Assembly: GCF_020715685.1 (NCBI RefSeq)
Contig: NZ_CP085840.1
Location: 868,001-932,000, forward strand
Origin: Dermatobacter hominis
Lineage (GTDB): Bacteria > Actinomycetota > Acidimicrobiia > Acidimicrobiales > Microtrichaceae
Direction: 5' to 3'
Length of the DNA: 64,000 bases
Every line of letters starts with the position of its first letter. Positions within the stretch are counted from its first letter, which is position 1. The notes below the pieces were generated by a model, which worked only from the letters and a program-made list of their open reading frames with translations, was not told the origin of the DNA and searched no databases. Positions 8,679 through 15,805 of the stretch are shown in pieces. Made by a program: the position numbers and the translations under genes.

Positions 8679-9179
8679 TCAGCTCGCGGTCAGCGTCCAG
8701 TCCGGACGCACCCAGTGGCAGGTGTAGCCGTGCGGGTACTTCTGCAGGTAGTCCTGGTGCTCCGGCTCGGCCTCCCAGAAGTCACCCGCCGGCTCGACCT
8801 CGGTGACGATCGTGCCGGGCCAGCGACCGGACCGCTCGACGTCGGCGATCGTGTCGATGGCGACCTGCTTCTGCTCGTCGTTCGTGAAGAAGATCGCCGA
8901 CCGGTAGCTCCGACCGATGTCGTTGCCCTGGCGGTCGAGCGTCGTCGGGTCGTGGATCTGGAAGAAGAACTCCAGCAGGCGCCGGTAGCTCAGGACCTCG
9001 GGGTCGAAGATGACCTCGACCGACTCGGCGTGGTCGCCGTGACGGCGGTACGTGGCGTTCGGCGTGTTCGGATCGCCCGAGTAGCCGGTGCGGGTCGAGA
9101 TCACCCCGGGCAGGTTCCGCAGCAGCTCCTGTGACCCCCAGAAGCAGCCGTTGGCGAGGATCGCTCGTTCGGTGGTCAT
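8679..9179 (-). CDS. msrA: Peptide methionine sulfoxide reductase MsrA
   Basis: The 166-residue product reduces the S-epimer of methionine sulfoxide in proteins. The family signature NGCFWGSQE gives catalytic Cys12, followed by [14 protein letters not shown] (the conserved H-x-E) and [11 protein letters not shown] near the C-terminus. AAGGAGG lies 8 nt upstream of ATG 9179, so the longer frame is not the start. No second MsrA-type recycling Cys pair is obvious apart from the Cys in GYTCHW. It stands alone, convergent with the RsbW-like gene, and is expected to be a cytosolic oxidative-stress repair enzyme. Confidence 0.95.
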   Translation of the reverse strand: MTTERAILANGCFWGSQELLRNLPGVISTRTGYSGDPNTPNATYRRHGDHAESVEVIFDPEVLSYRRLLEFFFQIHDPTTLDRQGNDIGRSYRSAIFFTNDEQKQVAIDTIADVERSGRWPGTIVTEVEPAGDFWEAEPEHQDYLQKYPHGYTCHWVRPDWTLTAS

Positions 9180-9286
9180 CGTTCCTCCTTGGAGATGGCG
9201 GCCGACCGCCGCCGTGGGGGACAACGTCGGCGGCCTCCACCATCATCCCTCCCGAGCGGCCGGCCGTGTGTTCGCTGGCCGTCGGC

Positions 9287-9970
9287 TCAGCTCTCGTCGA
9301 GGAGCATCCAGCACAGCGTCGTGATGGCCCAGGTCTCGAAGCGATCGGGGGTCCATCCGCGCTCGTGGACCAGCCGGGCGTAGGCGCGGGCGTCGGTGAG
9401 GGTCACGATCGCGGTGGCCAGCTCGTCCTCCGGGACGTCGGGGCGGACGCCGGCAGCCTGCAGCATCCGCGTGAACATCAGGCCGTCCTCGTAGGCACCC
9501 GCATGCAGCTTCTCGCTCAGCGCCTGCACGCTCGCGTCGGTGCCCGCGACGGAGTCCACCAGCTGCAGGACGTCGGCGCTGCGCTCGTGGACCTTCCGCG
9601 CCCCTCGCATGCCGGCCTCGATGCGCTCGCGCGGCGACAGGTCGGGATCGAAGATCCGGGCGAACTCCTCGCGCTCGCGGATCAGACCGTCGTCGTCGTC
9701 GGACCCTGCGACGGCGACATCGGCGACGCGGGAGAGGATGCCGGCCTTCGAGTCGAACGCCGCGTAGACGAGCGGGCCCGACACGCCGGCCTCGCGGGCG
9801 ATCTCGGCGATCGACGTCGACCCGTACCCCTGCTCGAGGAAGAGGCGCCGGGCGACCTCGACGACGCGCCGCCGCCGCTCCTCGGCGTCGGCTCGTCGGC
9901 CGCTGCCGTCGTAGCGACGCGGAGGGGGACCGTCCGAGGTGCTCCTCGATGCCGAGGATGGCGTTGACAT
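9287..9970 (-). CDS. TetR-family repressor
   Basis: The 227-residue product has an N-terminal TetR helix-turn-helix (about residues 32-80: VVEVARRLFLEQGYGSTSIA, then EAGVSGPLVYAAFDSKAGIL) and a helical ligand-binding C-domain. AAGGGG precedes ATG 9970. It is divergent from the hemerythrin gene, and a 17-bp palindrome lies between them at 9995-10011, so it very probably controls both itself and that operon. The ligand is unknown; the redox nature of the operon suggests an oxidant, a hydrophobic compound or an iron-related signal. Confidence 0.9.
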   Translation of the reverse strand: MSTPSSASRSTSDGPPPRRYDGSGRRADAEERRRRVVEVARRLFLEQGYGSTSIAEIAREAGVSGPLVYAAFDSKAGILSRVADVAVAGSDDDDGLIREREEFARIFDPDLSPRERIEAGMRGARKVHERSADVLQLVDSVAGTDASVQALSEKLHAGAYEDGLMFTRMLQAAGVRPDVPEDELATAIVTLTDARAYARLVHERGWTPDRFETWAITTLCWMLLDES

Positions 9971-9994
9971 GTCGGACCCCTTTTCATACAGTGC

Positions 9995-10011
9995 GCTCTA
10001 TCCGATAGAGC
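9995..10011. promoter_or_regulatory. TetR operator palindrome
   Basis: GCTCTATC-C-GATAGAGC is a perfect palindrome with 8-bp arms around one base, with further outward symmetry AGT/ACT (9990-9992 and 10014-10016). It lies between tetR (start 9970) and the hemerythrin gene (start 10068). A TACTAT box just to its right (10013-10018) could be the -10 of the rightward promoter, so repressor binding would block RNA polymerase. Confidence 0.8.
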
Positions 10012-10067
10012 ATACTATCTCGATTCGACGCCGGCGATCCGGTGTCGACAGCCACAGGGAGGGCGAG

Positions 10068-10772
10068 ATGACGATCACCACCACACCGTTGCCTGCACAG
10101 GAGGACTGGTCCCTCGACCGGCAGGCGCTCCCGGACTTCCTCGTCCTCTTCGCCGCCATGCACGATGCGATGCGCCGCGACGCCGCGCGCCTGGAGCGCG
10201 CCATCCGCGACGTGGCGCCGGAGCAGCCGGCGGTCCTCGCGCTCCGGGCCTGGTGGCAGCGCTACGCCGACGTCATCGTCCACCACCACCACCGGGAGGA
10301 CGAGCTCGTCTGGCCCGCTCTCGAAGCGCGGGCACCGGAGTTCGCCGCCGCCCAGGCCCCGCTGCACGTCGACCACGACGCGCTGGATCTGGCGATGAGC
10401 GCGGTCGACACCGCCCTCGCGGCGATGGCGGCCCGGCCCGAGGCCGACGAGGTCCGTCGCGGGGCGACCGACGCTGCCGCCGCGTTCCGTTCGCTGCTCC
10501 TCGACCACCTCCGGCGCGAGGAGTCGCTGGCGTTCCCGCTGCTGGCCCGGACCTACACGGCGGAGGAGTACGAGGCGCTGGAGCAGCAGATGCGCAAGGG
10601 ATCCTCGCTCCGGCAGATCGCGTTCGAGGTGCCGTGGGTGCTCGACGAGGCCGGCCCGCGCGTCCTGGCCCTGGCCGACGAGGCGGTGCCGGCGATCATG
10701 CGGGCGCTCCTGCGCCTCTCCTGGACCCGTCGCTACCGGCGGGTCGCCGGGCCGGTCCGGGAGGTGGCGTGA
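10068..10772 (+). CDS. Hemerythrin HHE-domain protein
   Basis: The 234-residue product is a four-helix hemerythrin-like protein. Candidate di-iron ligands are spread as expected: AAMHDAMRRD, HHHHREDELVWP, LHVDHDALDL and LLDHLRREESLAFP. Relatives bind O2 or NO or act in oxidative and nitrosative stress. AGGGAGG lies upstream of ATG 10068. Its stop TGA overlaps the ATG of the next gene (10772), so the two are co-translated. The gene is probably under TetR control through the operator 57 bp upstream. Confidence 0.87.
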   Translation: MTITTTPLPAQEDWSLDRQALPDFLVLFAAMHDAMRRDAARLERAIRDVAPEQPAVLALRAWWQRYADVIVHHHHREDELVWPALEARAPEFAAAQAPLHVDHDALDLAMSAVDTALAAMAARPEADEVRRGATDAAAAFRSLLLDHLRREESLAFPLLARTYTAEEYEALEQQMRKGSSLRQIAFEVPWVLDEAGPRVLALADEAVPAIMRALLRLSWTRRYRRVAGPVREVA

Positions 10773-11803
10773 TGTCGTCGGCTCCCACGACGACGCTCGA
10801 CTGGCCGACCGTCCTCGAGCACATCGAGCGCTTCGTCACCACCGAGTACGCGTCGGTGACCCGCGCCGGGGCACCGGTGACGTGGCCCGTGACCCCGTAC
10901 GCCGGTGCGGACCGCTCCACGATCGACGTCGCCACCGGTCTGACCTACCCGCTCAAGGCCGAACGGGCGCGACGCGACCCCAGGGTGTCGCTCTCGTTCT
11001 CGTTCCCGGTCGGCTCCGGCATCACCGACGCCCCGACCGTGCTGGTGCAGGGCCTGGCGACCGTGCGCGACGCCGACCTGCGCCACACCTCGAGCCGCTA
11101 CCTCCAGGCGGCGGCCGACCGCTTCCCGGAGCAGTTCGCCGGGATCCCCACGTGGCAGCTCCGCCGCATGGGTTGGTACTGGACGCGCATGTGGGTCGAG
11201 GTCACCCCCGTGCGGGTCCTGTGGTGGGACGGCGGCGATCTGCAGACCGCACCGCAGGAGTGGCGCGCCCCCGCCGGCACGACGGCGCCGCCGTCCGATC
11301 CTGCGCCTCACGGCACGTCGTCCGGCGCCTGGTCGTCGAAGGTCGTCGATTGGCGCGCCCGGCGGGCCGGTGCGATCGAGCGGCTCGGGGCGCCGGTCAT
11401 CACGACGATGTCGCCGGACGGCTGGCCCCAACCGTGGCGGGCCGTCGAGGTCGCCGAGACGCCCGACGGCTACGAGCTGGTGGCGCCCACGGGCATCGAG
11501 GTCGTCGACGGCCCGGCGTTCGCCTCGTTCCACTCGCACGCCGAGGTGTTCGACGGCCAGGAGAACATCGGTCTGGCCGGTCGGGTGGTCGTCGGAGGTG
11601 CCGGGGTCCGCATGGTCGTGGACCGGGCGCTGGCCGACTTCGGCGTGCCGACGAGCAAGCTCGGGGCGGCCGTCTCGATGATGCGGGCCGGCCGTCGGCT
11701 CCGCCCGAGGCTGCAGCGCGAAGCGGCGCGACGCGACGCCGTGCTCCCCTCCTTCGACGAGCTCGACTTCCGGCGACCTGCGAAGCCGCGCGCCACGAGG
11801 TGA
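10772..11803 (+). CDS. Pyridoxamine-phosphate-oxidase-like flavoprotein, two barrels
   Basis: The 343-residue product carries an FMN/F420-binding split barrel in its N-half (FVTTEYASVTRAGAPVTWPV, then RRDPRVSLSFSFPVG) and what looks like a second split barrel in its C-half (GAPVITTMSPDGWPQPWRAV, then NIGLAGRVV). The length is about twice that of a single-domain member, so a tandem duplication is likely. The exact reaction is unknown. GGAGG lies before ATG 10772, which overlaps the hemerythrin stop. Pairing with hemerythrin suggests a small redox or detoxification operon under the TetR repressor. Confidence 0.75.
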   Translation: MSSAPTTTLDWPTVLEHIERFVTTEYASVTRAGAPVTWPVTPYAGADRSTIDVATGLTYPLKAERARRDPRVSLSFSFPVGSGITDAPTVLVQGLATVRDADLRHTSSRYLQAAADRFPEQFAGIPTWQLRRMGWYWTRMWVEVTPVRVLWWDGGDLQTAPQEWRAPAGTTAPPSDPAPHGTSSGAWSSKVVDWRARRAGAIERLGAPVITTMSPDGWPQPWRAVEVAETPDGYELVAPTGIEVVDGPAFASFHSHAEVFDGQENIGLAGRVVVGGAGVRMVVDRALADFGVPTSKLGAAVSMMRAGRRLRPRLQREAARRDAVLPSFDELDFRRPAKPRATR

Positions 11804-11880
11804 TGAGCACGGGCGTCGATGTCCGACGCTGCGGCAACGGGGTGGTCGCTGGTGTCGCCGTGCGCGCACACGGCGCGCCG

Positions 11881-12234
11881 CTACGGGCCGAGGACCGCCG
11901 TCAACGTCTCGCGCAGCTCGTCGTCGGTGAACTCGTCGGCGCGCGCCGTCGGCAGCTTCACGGTGCCGCGACCCGATGACAGGTCCGGGTGACGGGCGAT
12001 GAAGCCGGCGTCGTTGGACCCGTGCAGCCCGTACAGCGAGAGCCCGTGCTTCCAGACGCCGACGGGGAGCCGGCGGTCGCCGACGACGAAGGTGGGCATG
12101 TCGTAGGTGATGCGCAGCTCCACCTCGGGGTGGATCGACCGGACGAGCCCCTCGACCCGGTCCCACATCGGCCGGTGCTCCGGCGCGATGCCGTCGAGGT
12201 AGGCCTGCACGTCGGGCGGGACGGCGGCGCTCAC
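11881..12234 (-). CDS. DUF1801 (YdhG-like) small protein
   Basis: The 117-residue product matches the DUF1801/YdhG fold: VQAYLDGIAPEHRPMWDRV, then ITYDMPTFVVGDRRLPVG, a central GLSLYGLHG strand and a C-terminal DELRETLTAVL helix. The start GTG 12234 has no clear ribosome site. The family is thought to be related to frataxin-like folds, and its function is unknown. It is expected in the cytosol. It stands 70 bp before the F420-type gene on the same strand and may be co-transcribed with it. Confidence 0.75.
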   Translation of the reverse strand: MSAAVPPDVQAYLDGIAPEHRPMWDRVEGLVRSIHPEVELRITYDMPTFVVGDRRLPVGVWKHGLSLYGLHGSNDAGFIARHPDLSSGRGTVKLPTARADEFTDDELRETLTAVLGP

Positions 12235-12303
12235 GGCGACCAGCCAAGCCGGTGCCGCGCCCCGACGGCGGGATGGTGGCGGCTCGCGCCGGCGCGACCG
12301 GGC

Positions 12304-12708
12304 TCAGACACCCCGGACCGAGCGCACCGAGACCCGGATCTCGGTGTCGTACTGGGCGTCGAGCGCCTCGACCGTCGTGCCCAGCGGTCCGACGATGTCG
12401 TCGTGGTACTTGTCGAGGAAGCCGGGGACCTTGCTCGGGTGGTGCTCGTGGCGGAGCGCTGCGGTGCCGTTCAGCACGTAGAAGTCGCCGCCGTCGCGGT
12501 CGCTGTTGATGTGGACCGACACCTCGGGCTGGCGCTCGATGTTGCCGATCCTGCGGCTCGAGGGATCGGAGTGGATCACGATGTCGTCGCCCTCCACGAG
12601 GAACCAGACCGGGTTCGGCACCGGCGCGCCGCCCTTCGTGGTCGTCGTCAGCCAGACGACCTTCTCCTGCTCGAGGCGCGTGCGGACGTCGTCGTCGATG
12701 GTGCTCAT
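12304..12708 (-). CDS. Probable F420-dependent PPOX-class oxidoreductase
   Basis: The 134-residue product is a single split-barrel protein of the PPOX class, similar to the mycobacterial Rv3369 type. Typical stretches are VVWLTTTTKGGAPVPNPVWF, DDIVIHSDPSSRRIGNI and EVSVHINSD. These enzymes use deazaflavin F420 or bind flavin or heme; Actinobacteria with F420 usually have several. AGGAGG lies 7 nt before ATG 12708, so the longer frame is rejected. No catalytic residue can be assigned by eye. It is probably the first gene of a pair with the DUF1801 gene. Confidence 0.8.
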   Translation of the reverse strand: MSTIDDDVRTRLEQEKVVWLTTTTKGGAPVPNPVWFLVEGDDIVIHSDPSSRRIGNIERQPEVSVHINSDRDGGDFYVLNGTAALRHEHHPSKVPGFLDKYHDDIVGPLGTTVEALDAQYDTEIRVSVRSVRGV

Positions 12709-12806
12709 GGGTGACCTCCTACCCACGAGGCGAGGTGGGGATGGACCGGCCGGGCGCCGAGCGCCACGCCGGTCTGGTCACGGGACCGTGCCGCGGGGGC
12801 AGGCGA

Positions 12807-13976
12807 TCAGGCGTCCTCGATCGAGACCACCATGCGCATCTCGATCGACATCCGCACCACGCCCGATCGAGCGACCTTCGACCGCTCGATCCACTCGTCC
12901 GATCGCTCGCCGCACGTTCCCGCCGGGTCGGCGGCGGCCTCGTCGAGCACTTCCAGCAGCTCGCCGATCGCCCCGCGCAACGCCGGCGTCGTGACCTCGG
13001 GCTCCCCGGGACGGTCGGGCCCGGACACGGCGGCGGCCACGCCGGCGGCGTCGCCCCGTGCCGCTGCCTCCTCCGCCGCCTCCAGCGCCTGGTAACACCA
13101 CTCTGCGAGGTCTTCGCCGGGGAGGATGCCGGCTCCGTGCGCCGTGCTCAGCGTGTTGAACACGTAGGCGGAGCGATGGTCCATGTCGGAGCGGAAGTAC
13201 CAGCGCTGGTCGTCGTGGTGGAGGAACGTCCAGATGTCGTTGATGACCTGCTCGTCGTCCCGCTCGAGGAACGAATCGGTCGCCAGGCCGTAGCGGAGCT
13301 GGTCCCGGCGACGGTCGATGCTGCGCCCGTCCGCCAGCACCAGCGGGCGCACCGCCTGCTGCAGCGGGATCCACAGGTTGGCCAGGAACAGCCGCCCGTC
13401 GTGGTGGTGCCCGTCGGGCGAGTCGTGGACGAACGTCGTCGGGGCCCGGCCGTCCAGCAGCTGGGCCATCGGCGTGCCGTACACGTCCTGGTCGGCGTGG
13501 ACCGACGTCGCACCGCCGTGGTCGTTCATCCCCGTCGAGCGGGGCCCGACCACCGAGCGCCCGTTCGGGCCGGCGGTGCGCATGATGAGTCCTTCCTCCG
13601 CCAGGTACTGGACCCTCATCGGTCCTGCGCCATCGGCGTCGAGGACCGCGCCGTCGAGCGACGAGCGGATGGTCGCCGCCTGCTCCTCGCCGATGCGACC
13701 CGAACGGCGGATCTCGCCGAGCACCGCCTGCATCTGGTCCAGCGCCGAGAGGTCGACCACGTCGAAGCCGCACGTCGCGAGGTCGGGCCGGACCGACGTG
13801 TCGGCTGCACCGTCCGTGGCCGGACAGACGTGGGTCTCCACGCGCTCGAGCCCGTACGGCGCCGCGGCGCGCGGGCCGGCGCGGCGCAGGCCCGGATGGT
13901 CGGGATCGGCGACCGCGATCGTCGCGGGCGCGAAGCCCAGCCGCATCGGGTACTGCGACCTCGTGGCCGTCGTCAT
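12807..13976 (-). CDS. CmcJ/AsaB-like oxygenase or methoxylation-type protein
   Basis: The 389-residue product resembles the CmcJ/NvfI/AsaB family of putative non-heme oxygenases. The middle holds a candidate iron-binding H-x-D (SVHADQDVYG, His160 and Asp162 by my count), followed by a region of unusual His density (FVHDSPDGHHHDGRLFLANL) and YVFNTLSTAHGAG. The C-terminal 100 residues are Ala/Glu-rich helices. ATG 13976 is the first credible start, with only a weak GGCGGCG upstream. An upstream short frame ends in the overlapping ATGA. No biosynthetic partner genes are adjacent, so the substrate is unknown. Confidence 0.55.
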   Translation of the reverse strand: MTTATRSQYPMRLGFAPATIAVADPDHPGLRRAGPRAAAPYGLERVETHVCPATDGAADTSVRPDLATCGFDVVDLSALDQMQAVLGEIRRSGRIGEEQAATIRSSLDGAVLDADGAGPMRVQYLAEEGLIMRTAGPNGRSVVGPRSTGMNDHGGATSVHADQDVYGTPMAQLLDGRAPTTFVHDSPDGHHHDGRLFLANLWIPLQQAVRPLVLADGRSIDRRRDQLRYGLATDSFLERDDEQVINDIWTFLHHDDQRWYFRSDMDHRSAYVFNTLSTAHGAGILPGEDLAEWCYQALEAAEEAAARGDAAGVAAAVSGPDRPGEPEVTTPALRGAIGELLEVLDEAAADPAGTCGERSDEWIERSKVARSGVVRMSIEMRMVVSIEDA

Positions 13977-14151
13977 CGGGCCGTCGCCGCCGCGTCGTGA
14001 GCCGTCTCGTGCACCCGCTCGCCTCCCCCGTGACCGCTGGATCCACCATGGTCCCACGCCCGGCTGCGGCGATCGACCCGGGCTGCGTGGGTCCGGGCGC
14101 GTCGCGGGCACGGCATCCGGTCGGTCTCGCCGGCACGGATAGGGTCGGCCG

Positions 14152-15681
14152 GTGATCGAGCGACCCGACGACGCACCCGGGGCGGGGCTCTCCTTCGACT
14201 ACGCGGGGTTCGGCCGTTGGTACGACTCGTACCGGGTCGAGGTGCTCGATCCGGCGCTGGTCGAGGTGGAGGCGGTCGTGGGCGGCCTGCTCCGTGATGC
14301 GCTCTCGGAGCGTGACCTGGCCCGCATCCGTGGCCCTGTCGGCCGGGTGAAGTCCAAGCCCAGGGCGTGGCGGAAGCTGAGCCATCGCCGCTACGTCGAC
14401 CGCATCGACGTCGTCGACGACATCCCCGATGTGATCGACGACCTCGTGGGGATCCGGCTCACCTGCACGAACCGCCGCGACATCGACGTGGCTCGCGAGG
14501 TGCTCGACGCGCTGCCGGTGGCCGACGACGGCCGGGCGCGGCTCTGGCTCGCTCCCGACAGCGAACGGGACTACCTGGACCGGCCGCGGCCGTCGGGCTA
14601 CCGGGGATGGCACGTGAACCTCGGTCTCGCCGTCGACGTGGGCGGGTCTCGTCAACCGGTGAGCTGCGAGCTGCAGGTCCGGACCCTCCTCCAGGACGGG
14701 TGGGGCGAGCTCACGCACGAGGACACGTACAAGAAGGACGGCGAGCTGCCACCACTCGTCGAGGTCCTCAGTCGGCGCATGGCCGACCTCCTCTCGACGC
14801 TCGACGACATCGCCGAGGACCTGCGCGACGAGCTCGACCGACTCGACGAAGCTGCGGTCACCAGTGCGCCGCTCCCGCTGACGACGGAGACCGAGGGGCC
14901 CGGCCGGCGGGCTGCGCAGGCGGCTGACGCCGCGGCCTACCTCGGCACGCGGTGGAGGGCGCTCGACCGACCGGTGGACCTCGCCGCGCTCGCCTGGGAG
15001 CTCCAGCGCGACCACGGGGCGGAGATCACCGACGACTGGTTCGGGTTCGGCACCTTCAAGCGCTTCCTGAGCTCGGCGGTCCCTGCGGCGGAGATCACGA
15101 CCGGCCGGAACGCCTACATCCTCCCGGCGGACCCGGTTCCCGAGGACGACGCCGCCGACGACGCGGGCGCCGATGAGCACGACGGCGACGTTCCCGACGG
15201 CGACGTCGGCGGACACGCCGAGAGCGACCAGACGACCCGTCACGGGACGACCGGCCAGGGGACGGCCGGTCCGGGGACCGCGGACGAGGCGGAGGCAGCG
15301 GTCCCAGCGGCCGCGCGGGCGCTGCACCGGGTGGACCGCACCTTCCCGCTGCTCGGCCACGACGACTGGACCCGCCTGTTCGACCACCTCGCCGAGGCCT
15401 GGCGCCGGACCGGGGCGCAACCCCCGACCGACCGGCTGGCGCGCCGCCTGATCCAGTCCACGCGCGACCGATCGGCGGCGTCCGGCCCGCCACTCGCGGC
15501 GCGCCACGTCGAGGCCGTCGTCCGGGATCTCGTCGCCGAGGGCGACGGGGTCCCTCGACCGGCCGACGAGCTCGCCGGCACCTACGCCACCCTCGTCCAG
15601 CAGCGACTGGTCGAGCTGCGTCTCATCGGTGCTCGCAACCGCAACGCCCGCGCTGCCGTGCGGCGCTGGATCGCCTTCTGA
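14152..15681 (+). CDS. RelA/SpoT synthetase-domain protein with extra C-terminal domain
   Basis: The 509-residue product has a (p)ppGpp synthetase domain at about residues 35-215: GRVKSKPRAWRKL, DDLVGIRLTCTNR, SGYRGWHVNLGL and CELQVRTLLQDGWGELTHE (Glu172 would be the catalytic or metal-binding Glu). There is no HD hydrolase domain and no TGS/ACT regulatory region, so this is not the housekeeping Rel. After a linker, residues 275-327 (VDLAALAWELQRDHGAEITD to NAYILPAD) look like an OST-HTH/LOTUS fold, and residues 390-505 form another unassigned helical region. GTG 14152 follows TAGGGT by 6 nt (leaderless). It may make alarmones or modify another nucleotide substrate under RNA- or protein-binding control; this is inference. 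Confidence 0.75.
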   Translation: MIERPDDAPGAGLSFDYAGFGRWYDSYRVEVLDPALVEVEAVVGGLLRDALSERDLARIRGPVGRVKSKPRAWRKLSHRRYVDRIDVVDDIPDVIDDLVGIRLTCTNRRDIDVAREVLDALPVADDGRARLWLAPDSERDYLDRPRPSGYRGWHVNLGLAVDVGGSRQPVSCELQVRTLLQDGWGELTHEDTYKKDGELPPLVEVLSRRMADLLSTLDDIAEDLRDELDRLDEAAVTSAPLPLTTETEGPGRRAAQAADAAAYLGTRWRALDRPVDLAALAWELQRDHGAEITDDWFGFGTFKRFLSSAVPAAEITTGRNAYILPADPVPEDDAADDAGADEHDGDVPDGDVGGHAESDQTTRHGTTGQGTAGPGTADEAEAAVPAAARALHRVDRTFPLLGHDDWTRLFDHLAEAWRRTGAQPPTDRLARRLIQSTRDRSAASGPPLAARHVEAVVRDLVAEGDGVPRPADELAGTYATLVQQRLVELRLIGARNRNARAAVRRWIAF

Positions 15682-15805
15682 GCATCGGCGCCGGTGCGGC
15701 CTGGAGCGTGGTCCTTCCGGCGCCGTGTGGGATGGTGATGGCACTGGAGCGGGACCTGCGGAGCCGATCGCTGCGGATCGGGCTCCGTCACGGAGTGGAT
15801 CGCCG

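Noticed and set aside
13977-14176. Small gene overlapping the start of the CmcJ-like gene
   Set aside because: A GTG with a GGGGGAGG upstream begins a 13-codon frame ending in ATGA, but no family or conservation can be judged; at most a leader peptide.
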